In this document: one piece after another, positions 19,228 through 27,701 of the stretch
Position numbering within the stretch: the first letter of the stretch is position 1
Layout: each line of letters opens with the position of its first letter
DNA from: Salegentibacter echinorum
GTDB taxonomy: Bacteria > Bacteroidota > Bacteroidia > Flavobacteriales > Flavobacteriaceae
Reading direction: 5' to 3'
DNA: 64,000 nt
Assembly (NCBI RefSeq): GCF_900129445.1
Contig: NZ_FQVT01000001.1
Coordinates: 744,001 to 808,000, forward strand
Position numbers and translations under genes: made by a program
The notes under the pieces: model-generated
The model's input: the letters and a program-made list of their open reading frames with translations, nothing else
Told to the model about the DNA's origin: nothing
Databases searched by the model: none

Positions 19228-19322
19228 CTTTGGAATAAATCTTTGGGCGAACAAACAAAATGAAAAAAGGTATTTAAAAATTAAATAACAGTTAGTTAGG
19301 TTCTCATCTACAGCAATCCCAA

Positions 19323-20294
19323 TTAATTTTCGTTTTTATTTCTTTCATTTTGTTTATAGTAGCCTTTTTCTTCCAATTCCTGACCTCTTTGATCCCTGTT
19401 TCCTTCATAAGTATCTTCAATATATTCATTATCGTCGTGAAAGTCGAAACGATAAGAAACTCCGGCTGCTACTTGCCAGCGGGAAGGTGTATCTTTAAAG
19501 TTTACCAGCCCTGAAACATCTACCTGGAAATCTTTGGAAAATAAATAAGCTGCACCACCGCGTACAATGTCATCGGCATAAAGATCACTTATATAGGTTT
19601 GAAATTCGCCAAAAATCGCAAACTCGGGGGTAATGGCGTGAGTGAGTGTAAATATACCGCCATAAGAAGGATATTCTTCTGTAAATTTATCGGCTATAAA
19701 ATTCATAACTAACACCGAATTTCCCCAATTATGTTGGGTGATAAGCGCAGCTTTAGGACTTATCACAGATTCTCCTTGAAATTTATAAGGATTATCCCAC
19801 CATAAAAGATTAGCGCCACCATAAACAGCAACTGCGGGGATTAGCGTTCGCCAGTTAAAACGTTGATTGGCTTTCCAGCTATATAAATTTACTTTTCTTT
19901 CCGGTACATGTATTTCGGGATCAAATAGAAGAAATTTAGCTCCCAAAATATTAGACCTAAAGTTGGTGATGTCTGTTTCCTTCATAATTCCGGCTACTGG
20001 TTGATTGGTAAGCTGGTTTTGAAATGAACCTGAAAAATGAAGCTCCAGTATTTCGGTGAGTAAACCATAACGTACCTCGTAACGAGCACCAAAGATATCG
20101 GTGTCACTTCTTAAGAGATCGTGATTCTGGCTGTCATAATACCCCCCGGCTTCCAGTTGTAATACATTTTTCCCCACCGCATAGGCTCCCTGGGATTCTC
20201 CCGGACGGTTAGAATTAATAGTTTCTGTATATTGCGCATTGGCAGAGAAAATTCCGAAGAAAATAAAAGCGAGGCTGGCTTTTAAATAATGCAT
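19323..20294 (-). CDS. Outer-membrane beta-barrel protein, Phenol_MetA_deg-like
   Basis: A 323-residue exported protein. The ATG at 20294 gives a good signal peptide (YLKASLAFIFFGIFSANAQ); the longer frame to 20318 adds eight polar residues before it. The mature part begins YTETINSNRPGESQGAYAVGK, followed by alternating beta-strand pattern, as in the 'transporter' family related to phenol MetA-pathway proteins. It ends in a charged region (EDTYEGNRDQRGQELEEKGYYKQ). Function is unknown; such proteins are thought to form small-molecule channels. It is convergent with the oxoamine synthase and divergent from DUF4834. Confidence 0.78.
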   Translation of the reverse strand: MHYLKASLAFIFFGIFSANAQYTETINSNRPGESQGAYAVGKNVLQLEAGGYYDSQNHDLLRSDTDIFGARYEVRYGLLTEILELHFSGSFQNQLTNQPVAGIMKETDITNFRSNILGAKFLLFDPEIHVPERKVNLYSWKANQRFNWRTLIPAVAVYGGANLLWWDNPYKFQGESVISPKAALITQHNWGNSVLVMNFIADKFTEEYPSYGGIFTLTHAITPEFAIFGEFQTYISDLYADDIVRGGAAYLFSKDFQVDVSGLVNFKDTPSRWQVAAGVSYRFDFHDDNEYIEDTYEGNRDQRGQELEEKGYYKQNERNKNEN

Positions 20295-20377
20295 AGTAAG
20301 AGGTTTTTGTGGTTTCAAAGATAGTAGATTTATTATTTTTTTAGCAGGCTAATACTACGTTTCTCCCGGCTTATTTT

Positions 20378-20385
20378 TATTTTTG
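20378..20385 (+). promoter_or_regulatory. -7 promoter box for the DUF4834 gene
   Basis: TATTTTTG fits TAnnTTTG and lies 16 nt before the ATG at 20402. No TTG is seen at the -33 spacing. Confidence 0.45.
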
Positions 20386-20401
20386 CAAAAAGATTTAAGA
20401 A

Positions 20402-20677
20402 ATGTTAGAAGCTTCTTTTTCCGATGTATTAGAAACGATTCTAATCATTCTATTAGTATATTTTGGCTTTAAATTGCTAATAAAATGGTTTGGTCCACTG
20501 CTTTTAAAATATTTTCTAAGGAAAATGGGAAAACGCTTTGAACAACAGTTTAAAAAACAACAAAGACCTTCTTCGCAGGAAGAAGAAGGTAAGGTTAGCA
20601 TTGATAAAAAGCCTAAAAACCGCCGATCTTCCAATAAAGATGTTGGGGAATATATAGATTACGAGGAAATTGATTAA
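20402..20677 (+). CDS. DUF4834 family small membrane protein
   Basis: A 91-residue protein with an N-terminal hydrophobic segment (VLETILIILLVYFGFKLLIKWFGPLL, about 9-34) and a basic, Gln-rich cytoplasmic part (KKQQRPSSQEE) that ends in an acidic stretch (GEYIDYEEID). The layout, length and the terminal 'IDYEEID'-like end are those of the DUF4834 family of Bacteroidota. It often sits before a YfhO membrane protein gene, as here, which suggests a shared envelope role. No biochemical function is known. Confidence 0.78.
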   Translation: MLEASFSDVLETILIILLVYFGFKLLIKWFGPLLLKYFLRKMGKRFEQQFKKQQRPSSQEEEGKVSIDKKPKNRRSSNKDVGEYIDYEEID

Positions 20678-20738
20678 TTTCGATTTCTAAATCCTTTAAA
20701 GTATAAAAACGTTCAATAGATTATTGAAATCCGAAAGC

Positions 20739-20775
20739 AAATACCTCACAGGTCTCGAAGACCTGTGAGGTATTT
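20739..20775. repeat. Perfect 17-bp palindrome, ACCTCACAG family
   Basis: Arms AAATACCTCACAGGTCT and AGACCTGTGAGGTATTT around a 3-nt CGA loop, between two plus-strand genes. The outer ACCTCACAG matches the other copies while the inner stem differs but remains complementary. Confidence 0.85.
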
Positions 20776-20853
20776 AGGTCAAACATTCGACCTTAATGGA
20801 ATATTCATAGATGTTTTATTCTTCTAAAGAAAAAGTGATCTAAAAAATTATAG

Positions 20854-23298
20854 ATGGCCAATTTTAAAAAAATCCTACCGCATCTACGTGTTTTGGTAGG
20901 CTTCGTAATTATTTCCTTATTTTATTTTAGTCCCGTGCTGCAGGGTAAAAAGATTTTTCAGAGCGATATTGTGCAATATATCGGGATGGCTAAGCAGCAA
21001 AATGATTTTAGGGATCAAACCGGTGAAGAACCTTATTGGACAGATTCAGCTTTTGGTGGGATGCCTACTTTTCAACTCGGCGCATATTATCCACATAATT
21101 ATGTGAAAAAGCTGGATACTGTCTTACGGTTTTTACCACGTCCTGCCGATTATCTTTTTCTGTATTTTATTGGGTTTTATATTCTGTTATTGTGTTTAAA
21201 ATTAGGTTTTAGGCTTGCTTTCCTGGGAGCTTTAGCTTTTGGTTTTTCTACTTATCTCATTATCATTTTAGGAGTAGGGCATAATGCCAAGGCTCACGCT
21301 ATTGCTTATATGCCATTGGTTTTAGGCGGTATAATCCTCACATTTAGACAAAAATACCTGTGGGGTTTTCTGGTATTGGCTTTGGGAATGGCGCTGCAAA
21401 TTGGTGCTAATCACTTTCAAATGACTTATTACTTATTATTGTTGGTAATAACACTGGGAATCGCTTATCTTGTGGATGCCTTTAGAAAGAACAAGCTTCC
21501 GCAATATTTTAAATCCCTGGGAATAATGGTGGTTGCAGTGATATTAGCCATAGGAGCCAATGCTACAAATTTATTGGCTACGCAAGAATATACAGCCCAT
21601 AGTACTCGTGGGGATACTGGTTTAACGATTAAACCCAATGATGCAGATAAACCTGCCGCGGGATTAACTTTCGATTATATCACCGAATACAGCTACGGAA
21701 TCGTGGAATCTTTAAATCTGTTTATTCCCAGGTTTATGGGTGGTTCTAACGCCGAAAATATAGGTAAAGATGCTGAAATTTATGATGCTCTAATTAAGCT
21801 TGGAGCCTCGCCTGTGCAGGCAGCAGACTTAGCAGAAAACGCACCTACTTATTGGGGAGATCAACCTTTTGTGGGTGCTCCGGCCTATATTGGTGCTACC
21901 GTTTTATTTCTTTTTGTTTTTGCACTTTACCTCGTTAGAGGCCGATTAAAATGGTGGATTGTTGGCGGTAGTTTACTGGCTTTACTTCTTTCATGGGGAA
22001 AGAATTTTGGTTTCCTTACTGAGTTTTTTATTGATTATGTGCCGTTATATAATAAATTTAGGGCTGTTTCTTCCATACAGGTAATTATAGAATTATGTGT
22101 GCCGGTTTTAGCGGTTTTTGGACTTTATAAACTTTTTGATCCCAAACAGCAAAAAGAAACTAAACTATATGCTCTTAAATGGAGTGGAATAATTGTAGGT
22201 GGCCTTGGTTTAGTCCTGTTGCTATTTGGCGCTGCATTATTCGATTACAGTGGCGCAGGGGATGCCGCCTTAATTCAGCAATTGGGAGCCGATTTTGTAC
22301 GGGCGCTTAAAGAGGATAGAAAGGCAATTTATACTGAAGATATACTTAGGTCACTGCTCTTTTCAGGCCTAACAATTGCGGTTATCTGGCTTTATATTCA
22401 GCAGAAAATTAAACAAAACTGGGTAGTACCAGCACTTGCACTTTTGATTTTGGTAGATCTTATTCCTGTAGATAAACGCTATGTAAATAATGATGACTTT
22501 GTGATCGCCAGTAAAATGGATAAACCATTTTCACCAACGCAAGCCGATAAAAATATCTTGCAGGATAAAGGACACTACCGGGTTTTTGACGTTTCCGGAA
22601 GTCCCTTTAATACCGGCCGAACTTCATATTTTCATAAAAGTATAGGAGGTTACCATGCAGCCAAACCGGGCCGTATACAAGATCTTTTCGATTTTTATAT
22701 CTCGCAAAACAATATGGCGGTTTTAAATATGTTGAACGCCAAATATTTTATTGTTCCTTCGGAAAACGGAACGCCACAAGCCCAACAAAACCCAAATGCA
22801 TTTGGCAATGCCTGGTTTGTAAATGATATAAAATGGGTAGATTCGGCTAATGAGGAAATACTGAGTTTAAAAGAAACAAACCTTAAAAACACAGCAATTA
22901 TTAATAAAGAATTTCAGGATCAAATTTCTAAAGATTTTAATGCGGGTGAAACTGCTGCAATTAGTCTGGAAAGCTATCAACCTAATGAATTAATTTATAA
23001 AACAAGTTCTAACTCCTCGCAATTTGTTGTTTTTTCTGAAATGTACTATCAACCGGGCTGGCAAGCTTACATAGACAACAAGCCTGTAACTCACGTAAGA
23101 GCAAATTATGTGTTGCGGGCTATGAATATTCCTGCGGGAGAACATACGGTGACTTTTAGGTTTGAGCCCCAGGTAGTGAACACCGGGAGCAACATTGCCC
23201 TGGCAAGTTCTATAGTTTTGGTGTTAATTATTTTAGGTGGATTTTATTACAAATCCCGTAAAAGCAAATCTCAAATAGGACCGAAAGCTACAGAATAG
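20854..23298 (+). CDS. YfhO family multi-spanning membrane protein
   Basis: An 814-residue GT-C-like membrane protein. Roughly thirteen hydrophobic helices run from residue 14 to about 540, with an early extracytoplasmic loop carrying QSDIVQYIGMAKQQNDF and DSAFGGMPTFQLG, as in YfhO proteins, where a loop acidic residue is thought to be catalytic. The C-terminal periplasmic domain has the typical EMYYQPGWQAYIDNKPV and RFEPQ, followed by a final helix (IALASSIVLVLIILGGFYY). Family members add sugars to lipid-linked or wall polymers (for example lipoteichoic acid glycosylation in Bacillus). The glycosyltransferase and flippase genes that follow support a surface-glycan role. Confidence 0.88.
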   Translation: MANFKKILPHLRVLVGFVIISLFYFSPVLQGKKIFQSDIVQYIGMAKQQNDFRDQTGEEPYWTDSAFGGMPTFQLGAYYPHNYVKKLDTVLRFLPRPADYLFLYFIGFYILLLCLKLGFRLAFLGALAFGFSTYLIIILGVGHNAKAHAIAYMPLVLGGIILTFRQKYLWGFLVLALGMALQIGANHFQMTYYLLLLVITLGIAYLVDAFRKNKLPQYFKSLGIMVVAVILAIGANATNLLATQEYTAHSTRGDTGLTIKPNDADKPAAGLTFDYITEYSYGIVESLNLFIPRFMGGSNAENIGKDAEIYDALIKLGASPVQAADLAENAPTYWGDQPFVGAPAYIGATVLFLFVFALYLVRGRLKWWIVGGSLLALLLSWGKNFGFLTEFFIDYVPLYNKFRAVSSIQVIIELCVPVLAVFGLYKLFDPKQQKETKLYALKWSGIIVGGLGLVLLLFGAALFDYSGAGDAALIQQLGADFVRALKEDRKAIYTEDILRSLLFSGLTIAVIWLYIQQKIKQNWVVPALALLILVDLIPVDKRYVNNDDFVIASKMDKPFSPTQADKNILQDKGHYRVFDVSGSPFNTGRTSYFHKSIGGYHAAKPGRIQDLFDFYISQNNMAVLNMLNAKYFIVPSENGTPQAQQNPNAFGNAWFVNDIKWVDSANEEILSLKETNLKNTAIINKEFQDQISKDFNAGETAAISLESYQPNELIYKTSSNSSQFVVFSEMYYQPGWQAYIDNKPVTHVRANYVLRAMNIPAGEHTVTFRFEPQVVNTGSNIALASSIVLVLIILGGFYYKSRKSKSQIGPKATE

Positions 23299-23313
23299 GA
23301 GGGAAGGAATCGT

Positions 23314-23348
23314 AAAAAAGACAGGAATATACTTAATTGTCCTGTTTT
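23314..23348 (+). terminator. Weak hairpin between yfhO-like and glycosyltransferase genes
   Basis: ACAGGA / TCCTGT with A-run and T-run extensions and a 13-nt loop, 15 nt after the stop. It may attenuate rather than stop transcription, since the next gene follows after 17 nt. Confidence 0.45.
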
Positions 23349-23364
23349 AAATCTATTATATTAG

Positions 23365-24651
23365 ATGAGAAAAGTACTTATCATAACTTATTACTGGCCT
23401 CCGGCCGGTGGTCCCGGCGTGCAACGTTGGCTTAAGTTTGTAAAGTATTTAAGAGATTTTGATTTTGAACCGGTTGTTTATATTCCTGAAAATCCTACTT
23501 ATCCCATGCGCGATATTTCTTTTGAAAAAGAGGTGCCAAATGGAATTGAAATTTTAAAACAACCTATTTTTGAACCCTACGCGTTAGCGGGCATCTTTTC
23601 TAAGAAGCAATCGAAAACTATTAGCAAAGGAATAATCGCTGCGGAAGAAAATCAGTCTTTTCTCCAAAAATCCATGCTTTTTATAAGAGGTAATTTATTT
23701 ATTCCCGATGCCCGGAAATTCTGGATAAAACCATCAGTTAAATTTTTAAAAGATTATTTAGAAAAAACAACGATAGACCAAATTATTACTACCGGGCCGC
23801 CACATAGCCTGCATCTTATTGGCTTAAAGTTAAAAAAAGAGTTAAAGCTAAAGTGGACCGCCGATTTTAGGGATCCCTGGACGCAAATTGGCTATCACAA
23901 GAAATTAAAGCTTACAAAAAAGAATCGGCAGAAACATAAAGTTTTGGAGCTGGAAGTTTTAAATACCGCCGATGAAATAATCACCACTAGCTTTACCACA
24001 AAGAGAGAATTTTCAGCAAAAACAAACAAACCTATTACAGTAATTACCAACGGCTTTGAAGAAGAGAATGATGTAGATGAAAAAGTAGGTTTAGACGATC
24101 GATTTAGTATCGCCCATATTGGCTCTTTACTTTCTGAACGGAATCCTATAAATCTTTGGAAATCGATTGCTGAAATTTGCAGGGAGAGTTCAACTTTTTC
24201 GAAAGACTTGCAGTTAAACCTGGCAGGCACCGTTAGTGAAGAAGTGGTCGCCTCGATAAAAGCTGTGGGCTTAGAAGATCACCTAAATTTACCGGGGTAT
24301 TTAAGCCATAATCAAGCTTTAAAAATGCAAAAAGAAAGTCGGTTGCTACTATTAATCGAGATCAATAGTCTGGAAACCCGCGGAATTATTCCGGGGAAGC
24401 TTTTTGAGTATTTAAATTCCCGGCGCCCCATTTTAGCGGTGGGGCCAGATAAATGGGATGTGGAGCAAATTCTAAAAGAAACCGGCGCAGGAAAAACTTT
24501 TGCCTATAATGATAATAAGAAACTTAAAGACACGATATTAAAACAATACAAGGCTTTTAAAGCAAAAGAACCTAATTTCACTAATGGAAACATCGCACAA
24601 TACAGCCGCAAAAACCTGACTGCAAAATTGGTTTCAGTCTTAAAAAAATAG
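23365..24651 (+). CDS. Glycosyltransferase family 4-type protein
   Basis: A 428-residue GT-B fold enzyme. The N-terminus VLIITYYWPPAGGPGVQRW is the hallmark of a GT4 subgroup, and TADFRDPWTQIG (about 170) is the conserved central segment. The C-terminal nucleotide-sugar domain contains IAHIGSLLSERNP (about 250) and PGKLFEYLNSRRPILAVGP (about 345-363), where an acidic residue before or within FEYL contacts the sugar nucleotide. It probably adds a sugar to a cell-surface polysaccharide. It is 3 nt from the next gene, a flippase, which indicates an operon. Donor and acceptor cannot be read from the sequence. Confidence 0.88.
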   Translation: MRKVLIITYYWPPAGGPGVQRWLKFVKYLRDFDFEPVVYIPENPTYPMRDISFEKEVPNGIEILKQPIFEPYALAGIFSKKQSKTISKGIIAAEENQSFLQKSMLFIRGNLFIPDARKFWIKPSVKFLKDYLEKTTIDQIITTGPPHSLHLIGLKLKKELKLKWTADFRDPWTQIGYHKKLKLTKKNRQKHKVLELEVLNTADEIITTSFTTKREFSAKTNKPITVITNGFEEENDVDEKVGLDDRFSIAHIGSLLSERNPINLWKSIAEICRESSTFSKDLQLNLAGTVSEEVVASIKAVGLEDHLNLPGYLSHNQALKMQKESRLLLLIEINSLETRGIIPGKLFEYLNSRRPILAVGPDKWDVEQILKETGAGKTFAYNDNKKLKDTILKQYKAFKAKEPNFTNGNIAQYSRKNLTAKLVSVLKK

Positions 24652-24654
24652 GGA

Positions 24655-26118
24655 ATGGGCGTTATTATCAAGCAGTCTTTTAAGAACATGGTTACCACTT
24701 ATTTTGGTTTTGGTATTGGGGCCATTAATACCCTTTTTTTATATACTTATTTTTTAGAGCAGGAATATTATGGGCTGGTGACCTTTTTACTTTCAGCAGC
24801 CAATTTAGTATGGCCTTTTATGGCTTTTGGCGTTCCTAATACATTGGTGAAATTTTTTACTTTTTACAGAAAAAAAGAAGAAAAAGACAAGCTCTTAAAC
24901 CTGGTATTAATTTTACCGATTGTGGTTAGTTTGGTTTTGGGCTTACTGGCTTACGTAGCTTATGATTTTCTAATTGGCTATTTCACTAAAGGAAATAGCC
25001 TGGTAAGACCTTATATATGGCTCATATTTGTAATTGCTTTTGCCTCAACTTATTTCGAAATATTCTTTGCCTGGTCTAAACTCTTTTATAAAAGCGTTTT
25101 TGGGAATTTTATGAAAGAAGTTTTTCAAAGGTTTTGTATTAGTCTTCTACTCGTGGCGGTATATTTAAACTGGCTTAGTGTACACCAATTTATTTATTGC
25201 ATCGCCGGGGTGTTTGTTTTGCGTTTACTGGCCATGGGTATCTATGCCTTTTCTTTGTATGTTCCTCAGTTTAGTTTTAAATTTCCGAAGCAACTATCGC
25301 CGGTTTTAAAATATACGGCCTTAATTTTAATAGCGGCTTCTATCGCTACTGCTTTATTGGATTTGGACAAAGTAATGATCGAGTATTTCCTTCCTATAGA
25401 AAATGTGGCGATTTATGGAATTGCCGTTTATATAGCCACAGTAATCTCGGTACCGCAAAAAGCAATGCATCAAATCACGCATCCTTTAACTGCTGAATAT
25501 TTGAATAATAGGCATAAAGACAAGCTGGAAGAACTCTATAAAAAAAGCTCACTCAACTTACTTATTATAAGCGGACTAATCTTTATCCTTATTCTTAGCA
25601 ACGTGAAACAATTATACGAATTAATTCCAGATGAATATGAGTTAAGTGTATTGGTGGTTTTACTCATTTCATTAGTTAAGCTTTATGATAATTTGTTGGG
25701 CAACAATAATAGCATATTATTTAATTCAGATTATTATCGAATAGTGCTGGTAATTGGTTTAAGCCTGGTGGTATTAGCTGTAGTTTTAAACATTATCTTT
25801 ATTCCAAGGCTGGGAATTGATGGCGCTGCAATAGCCACTTTTATTGCTTTTTTTCTATATAATTCGGCTAAAATCTTGTTGGTGTACCGCAAGTTCAGAT
25901 TTCTACCGTTTACTTCAAAAACCTGGCTTATACTTTTGCTGGGAACGCTATTAAGCTTATGTTTTTATTTTTGGGATTTTACTTTTCATCCTTTGCTGAA
26001 TATAGGGTTTAAGTCTATTCTAATTAGTTTAAGTTATTTGGGGCTAGCTTATTTCTTAAATTTTTCTTCGGAAGTAAAAAGAATTATCAATCAGGTCTTT
26101 GGGATAAAAAAAGGTTAA
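24655..26118 (+). CDS. Polysaccharide flippase (Wzx/MATE-like)
   Basis: A 487-residue integral membrane protein with about 14 helices, from FGFGIGAINTLFLYTYFL at the N-terminus to SILISLSYLGLAYFLNF at the C-terminus. AALLDLDKVMIEYFLP-type segment near residue 235 (IATALLDLDKVMIEYFL) is the helix with a buried acidic pair seen in O-antigen/teichoic acid flippases. It would move a lipid-linked glycan across the inner membrane. It overlaps functionally with the preceding glycosyltransferase (3-nt gap) and ends the cluster, before a strong hairpin. Confidence 0.87.
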   Translation: MGVIIKQSFKNMVTTYFGFGIGAINTLFLYTYFLEQEYYGLVTFLLSAANLVWPFMAFGVPNTLVKFFTFYRKKEEKDKLLNLVLILPIVVSLVLGLLAYVAYDFLIGYFTKGNSLVRPYIWLIFVIAFASTYFEIFFAWSKLFYKSVFGNFMKEVFQRFCISLLLVAVYLNWLSVHQFIYCIAGVFVLRLLAMGIYAFSLYVPQFSFKFPKQLSPVLKYTALILIAASIATALLDLDKVMIEYFLPIENVAIYGIAVYIATVISVPQKAMHQITHPLTAEYLNNRHKDKLEELYKKSSLNLLIISGLIFILILSNVKQLYELIPDEYELSVLVVLLISLVKLYDNLLGNNNSILFNSDYYRIVLVIGLSLVVLAVVLNIIFIPRLGIDGAAIATFIAFFLYNSAKILLVYRKFRFLPFTSKTWLILLLGTLLSLCFYFWDFTFHPLLNIGFKSILISLSYLGLAYFLNFSSEVKRIINQVFGIKKG

Positions 26119-26124
26119 AAAACG

Positions 26125-26163
26125 GGAAACCCCTGAAACGTTTTCACATTTCGAGGGGTTTCC
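26125..26163. terminator. Terminator after the polysaccharide cluster
   Basis: A 10-bp stem GGAAACCCCT / AGGGGTTTCC with a 19-nt loop lies between the convergent flippase and Arg/Ser-rich protein genes. There is an A run before it on the plus strand (read as a T run on the minus strand), so it should stop the minus-strand transcript best. Confidence 0.65.
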
Positions 26164-26197
26164 AACTAACCAACCAAAAAATTAACTTATGAATTTC

Positions 26198-27352
26198 TTA
26201 TCTACTACTACTCATATTCCGTGCCGAACTTCTCCCTGAGCCTGAAGATTTTCTACTGCTACTTCTACTACTTCTGGAAGCGCGAGAACTTCTCGATCCA
26301 GAGCTTTTATTTGCTCTACTTCTACTGCGGGTAGGAGCGGTGGCCCTGGAATTACTAGAACTACGGGAAGTACTTCTAGCACGATTACTTCTTCCAGAAT
26401 TATTACTTCGCGCTCTCGAAGAACTACTGCGTGTTGCTCTTGTATTGCTTCTGCTGCTGTTTCTGCTTTTTGTTGCGCTTGTGTTTCTTCTCGACCTGGA
26501 AGTTCTGCTTGCCCTTTCGTTAGAGCTATTCGCTGTTTTTCGGGAAGCATTGGTGGTTCTTCTTCGGGTTGTTTTCGCTGAGCTTCTACTGGAATTCTTA
26601 TTACTTCTTACATTTTTAGAGGAAACATACCTATTTTCCCTAATAGCAAGTCCGTCTAAATCTCTTTTTGAAGAGGTCCTTCTACCTTTGTTATAAGATT
26701 TTACCTTTTGGTTTGGACGGTAAAAATTATAATTGGGTTTTGAAGAAGAATAATGATTGTTGTAATAATTTACGTGCTGCACATAAGTTACTCTATTTGG
26801 GCGGTAATAAGCACGATAAGGCTGTCCAAAAACGATACTTACATTGGCCCTCGGCCTTGAATAATATTGATGCCAGGGCCTGTATGTATAACTTCGGTTG
26901 TAATTATTGATGTATCCAGAATAATTGGTAACCCGGTTAAACCTGTTATAGTTTATTCGAAGTCCCCCCAGCCTGCTTATACGACCGTGCCGGTTATAAT
27001 CGATGTAGATTCCCCCGGCACGAATTATTCTTCCGTAGTAATCGTAATAAACAGGAACGCTTTCAATTTGAATTACCGCACCATAATCGTCATATTGAAT
27101 ATAAGGCTCGTAATTATAGCCAGAGTTATAACTAATATTCACATTGGGCGCCGAAATATTTACCACGTTGGTAGTTTGAAATTCGGGATTGTAATAAAAA
27201 TCGAACTCCCCATTTGGATAAATGGCAAACTCAACTCCGCCTTCTATAAATATGATTGCGTCTTTATAGTAATTTCTAGAGTTTATATTAGAAGCTTTTA
27301 CCAGGTTTGAACCAAGTAATAAAAAGCTAAAAAGAAGTATAAGTTTTTTCAT
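26198..27352 (-). CDS. Secreted Tyr-rich protein with a long Arg/Ser-rich tail
   Basis: A 384-residue protein with signal peptide MKKLILLFSFLLLGSNLVKA. Residues 25-150 are Tyr/Gly-rich with a repeated unit (YDYYGRIIRAGGIYIDYNRHG, RISRLGGLRINYNRFNRVT). Residues 150-215 are Tyr/Pro/Asn-rich. From about residue 240 to the end the chain is almost only Arg, Ser, Thr, Asn and Ala with no hydrophobic residue for over 100 positions. The tail is extremely basic and surely disordered; it could bind DNA, polyanionic glycans or lipopolysaccharide at the cell surface. The N-terminal half resembles hypothetical Bacteroidota envelope proteins. No catalytic motif is seen. Opposite-strand frames here are by-products of the biased codons. 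Confidence 0.8.
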   Translation of the reverse strand: MKKLILLFSFLLLGSNLVKASNINSRNYYKDAIIFIEGGVEFAIYPNGEFDFYYNPEFQTTNVVNISAPNVNISYNSGYNYEPYIQYDDYGAVIQIESVPVYYDYYGRIIRAGGIYIDYNRHGRISRLGGLRINYNRFNRVTNYSGYINNYNRSYTYRPWHQYYSRPRANVSIVFGQPYRAYYRPNRVTYVQHVNYYNNHYSSSKPNYNFYRPNQKVKSYNKGRRTSSKRDLDGLAIRENRYVSSKNVRSNKNSSRSSAKTTRRRTTNASRKTANSSNERASRTSRSRRNTSATKSRNSSRSNTRATRSSSSRARSNNSGRSNRARSTSRSSSNSRATAPTRSRSRANKSSGSRSSRASRSSRSSSRKSSGSGRSSARNMSSSR

Positions 27353-27701
27353 AATATTTTCTTTGAGTGAATTCCAGAAAATCCAGATTCATTGTATAAA
27401 ATACAAAGCGCGTGCCAAAAAAATTAAGGCTTATTTTATAAGGTTAAAATGGTAGTAGAGTAGAAGAATTTAGAAGGATAGTAGCATGCCATCAATATAA
27501 TTCTATAAATAGTCAAATTTAATGTCTGTAAGAGTACCTCTTAAAATTATGTTTCAAACAAAATCTGTTAGAATAAGTTCTTATATATGAGACCTCACAG
27601 CTTTTTAAAACTGTGAGGTTTTACTTCAAAAAATTCTTTGAATATTCCGTAAACATTGTGACTGATAGGTGAAAAACACAATATCTTCAGGTTTTTCTTA
27701 C
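27353..27701. other. Intergenic spacer between purB and the Arg/Ser-rich gene
   Basis: This 349-nt AT-rich stretch has no credible gene. It holds the palindrome at 27591-27620, and must include the promoter of the Arg/Ser-rich gene, which I cannot pinpoint. Confidence 0.6.
27591..27620. repeat. Palindrome, ACCTCACAG family
   Basis: GACCTCACAG and CTGTGAGGTT pair over 10 bp (one G-T) with a 10-nt AT loop; a T run follows. It lies about 80 nt past the purB stop on the minus strand and could end that transcript. This copy has lost the inner stem present at 13753 and 20739. Confidence 0.75.

Noticed and set aside
26212-26696. Two long frames (112 and 118 aa) overlapping the Arg/Ser-rich gene
   Set aside because: They arise from the biased codons of the low-complexity tail and encode Leu/Glu-rich repeats without a start context or family.
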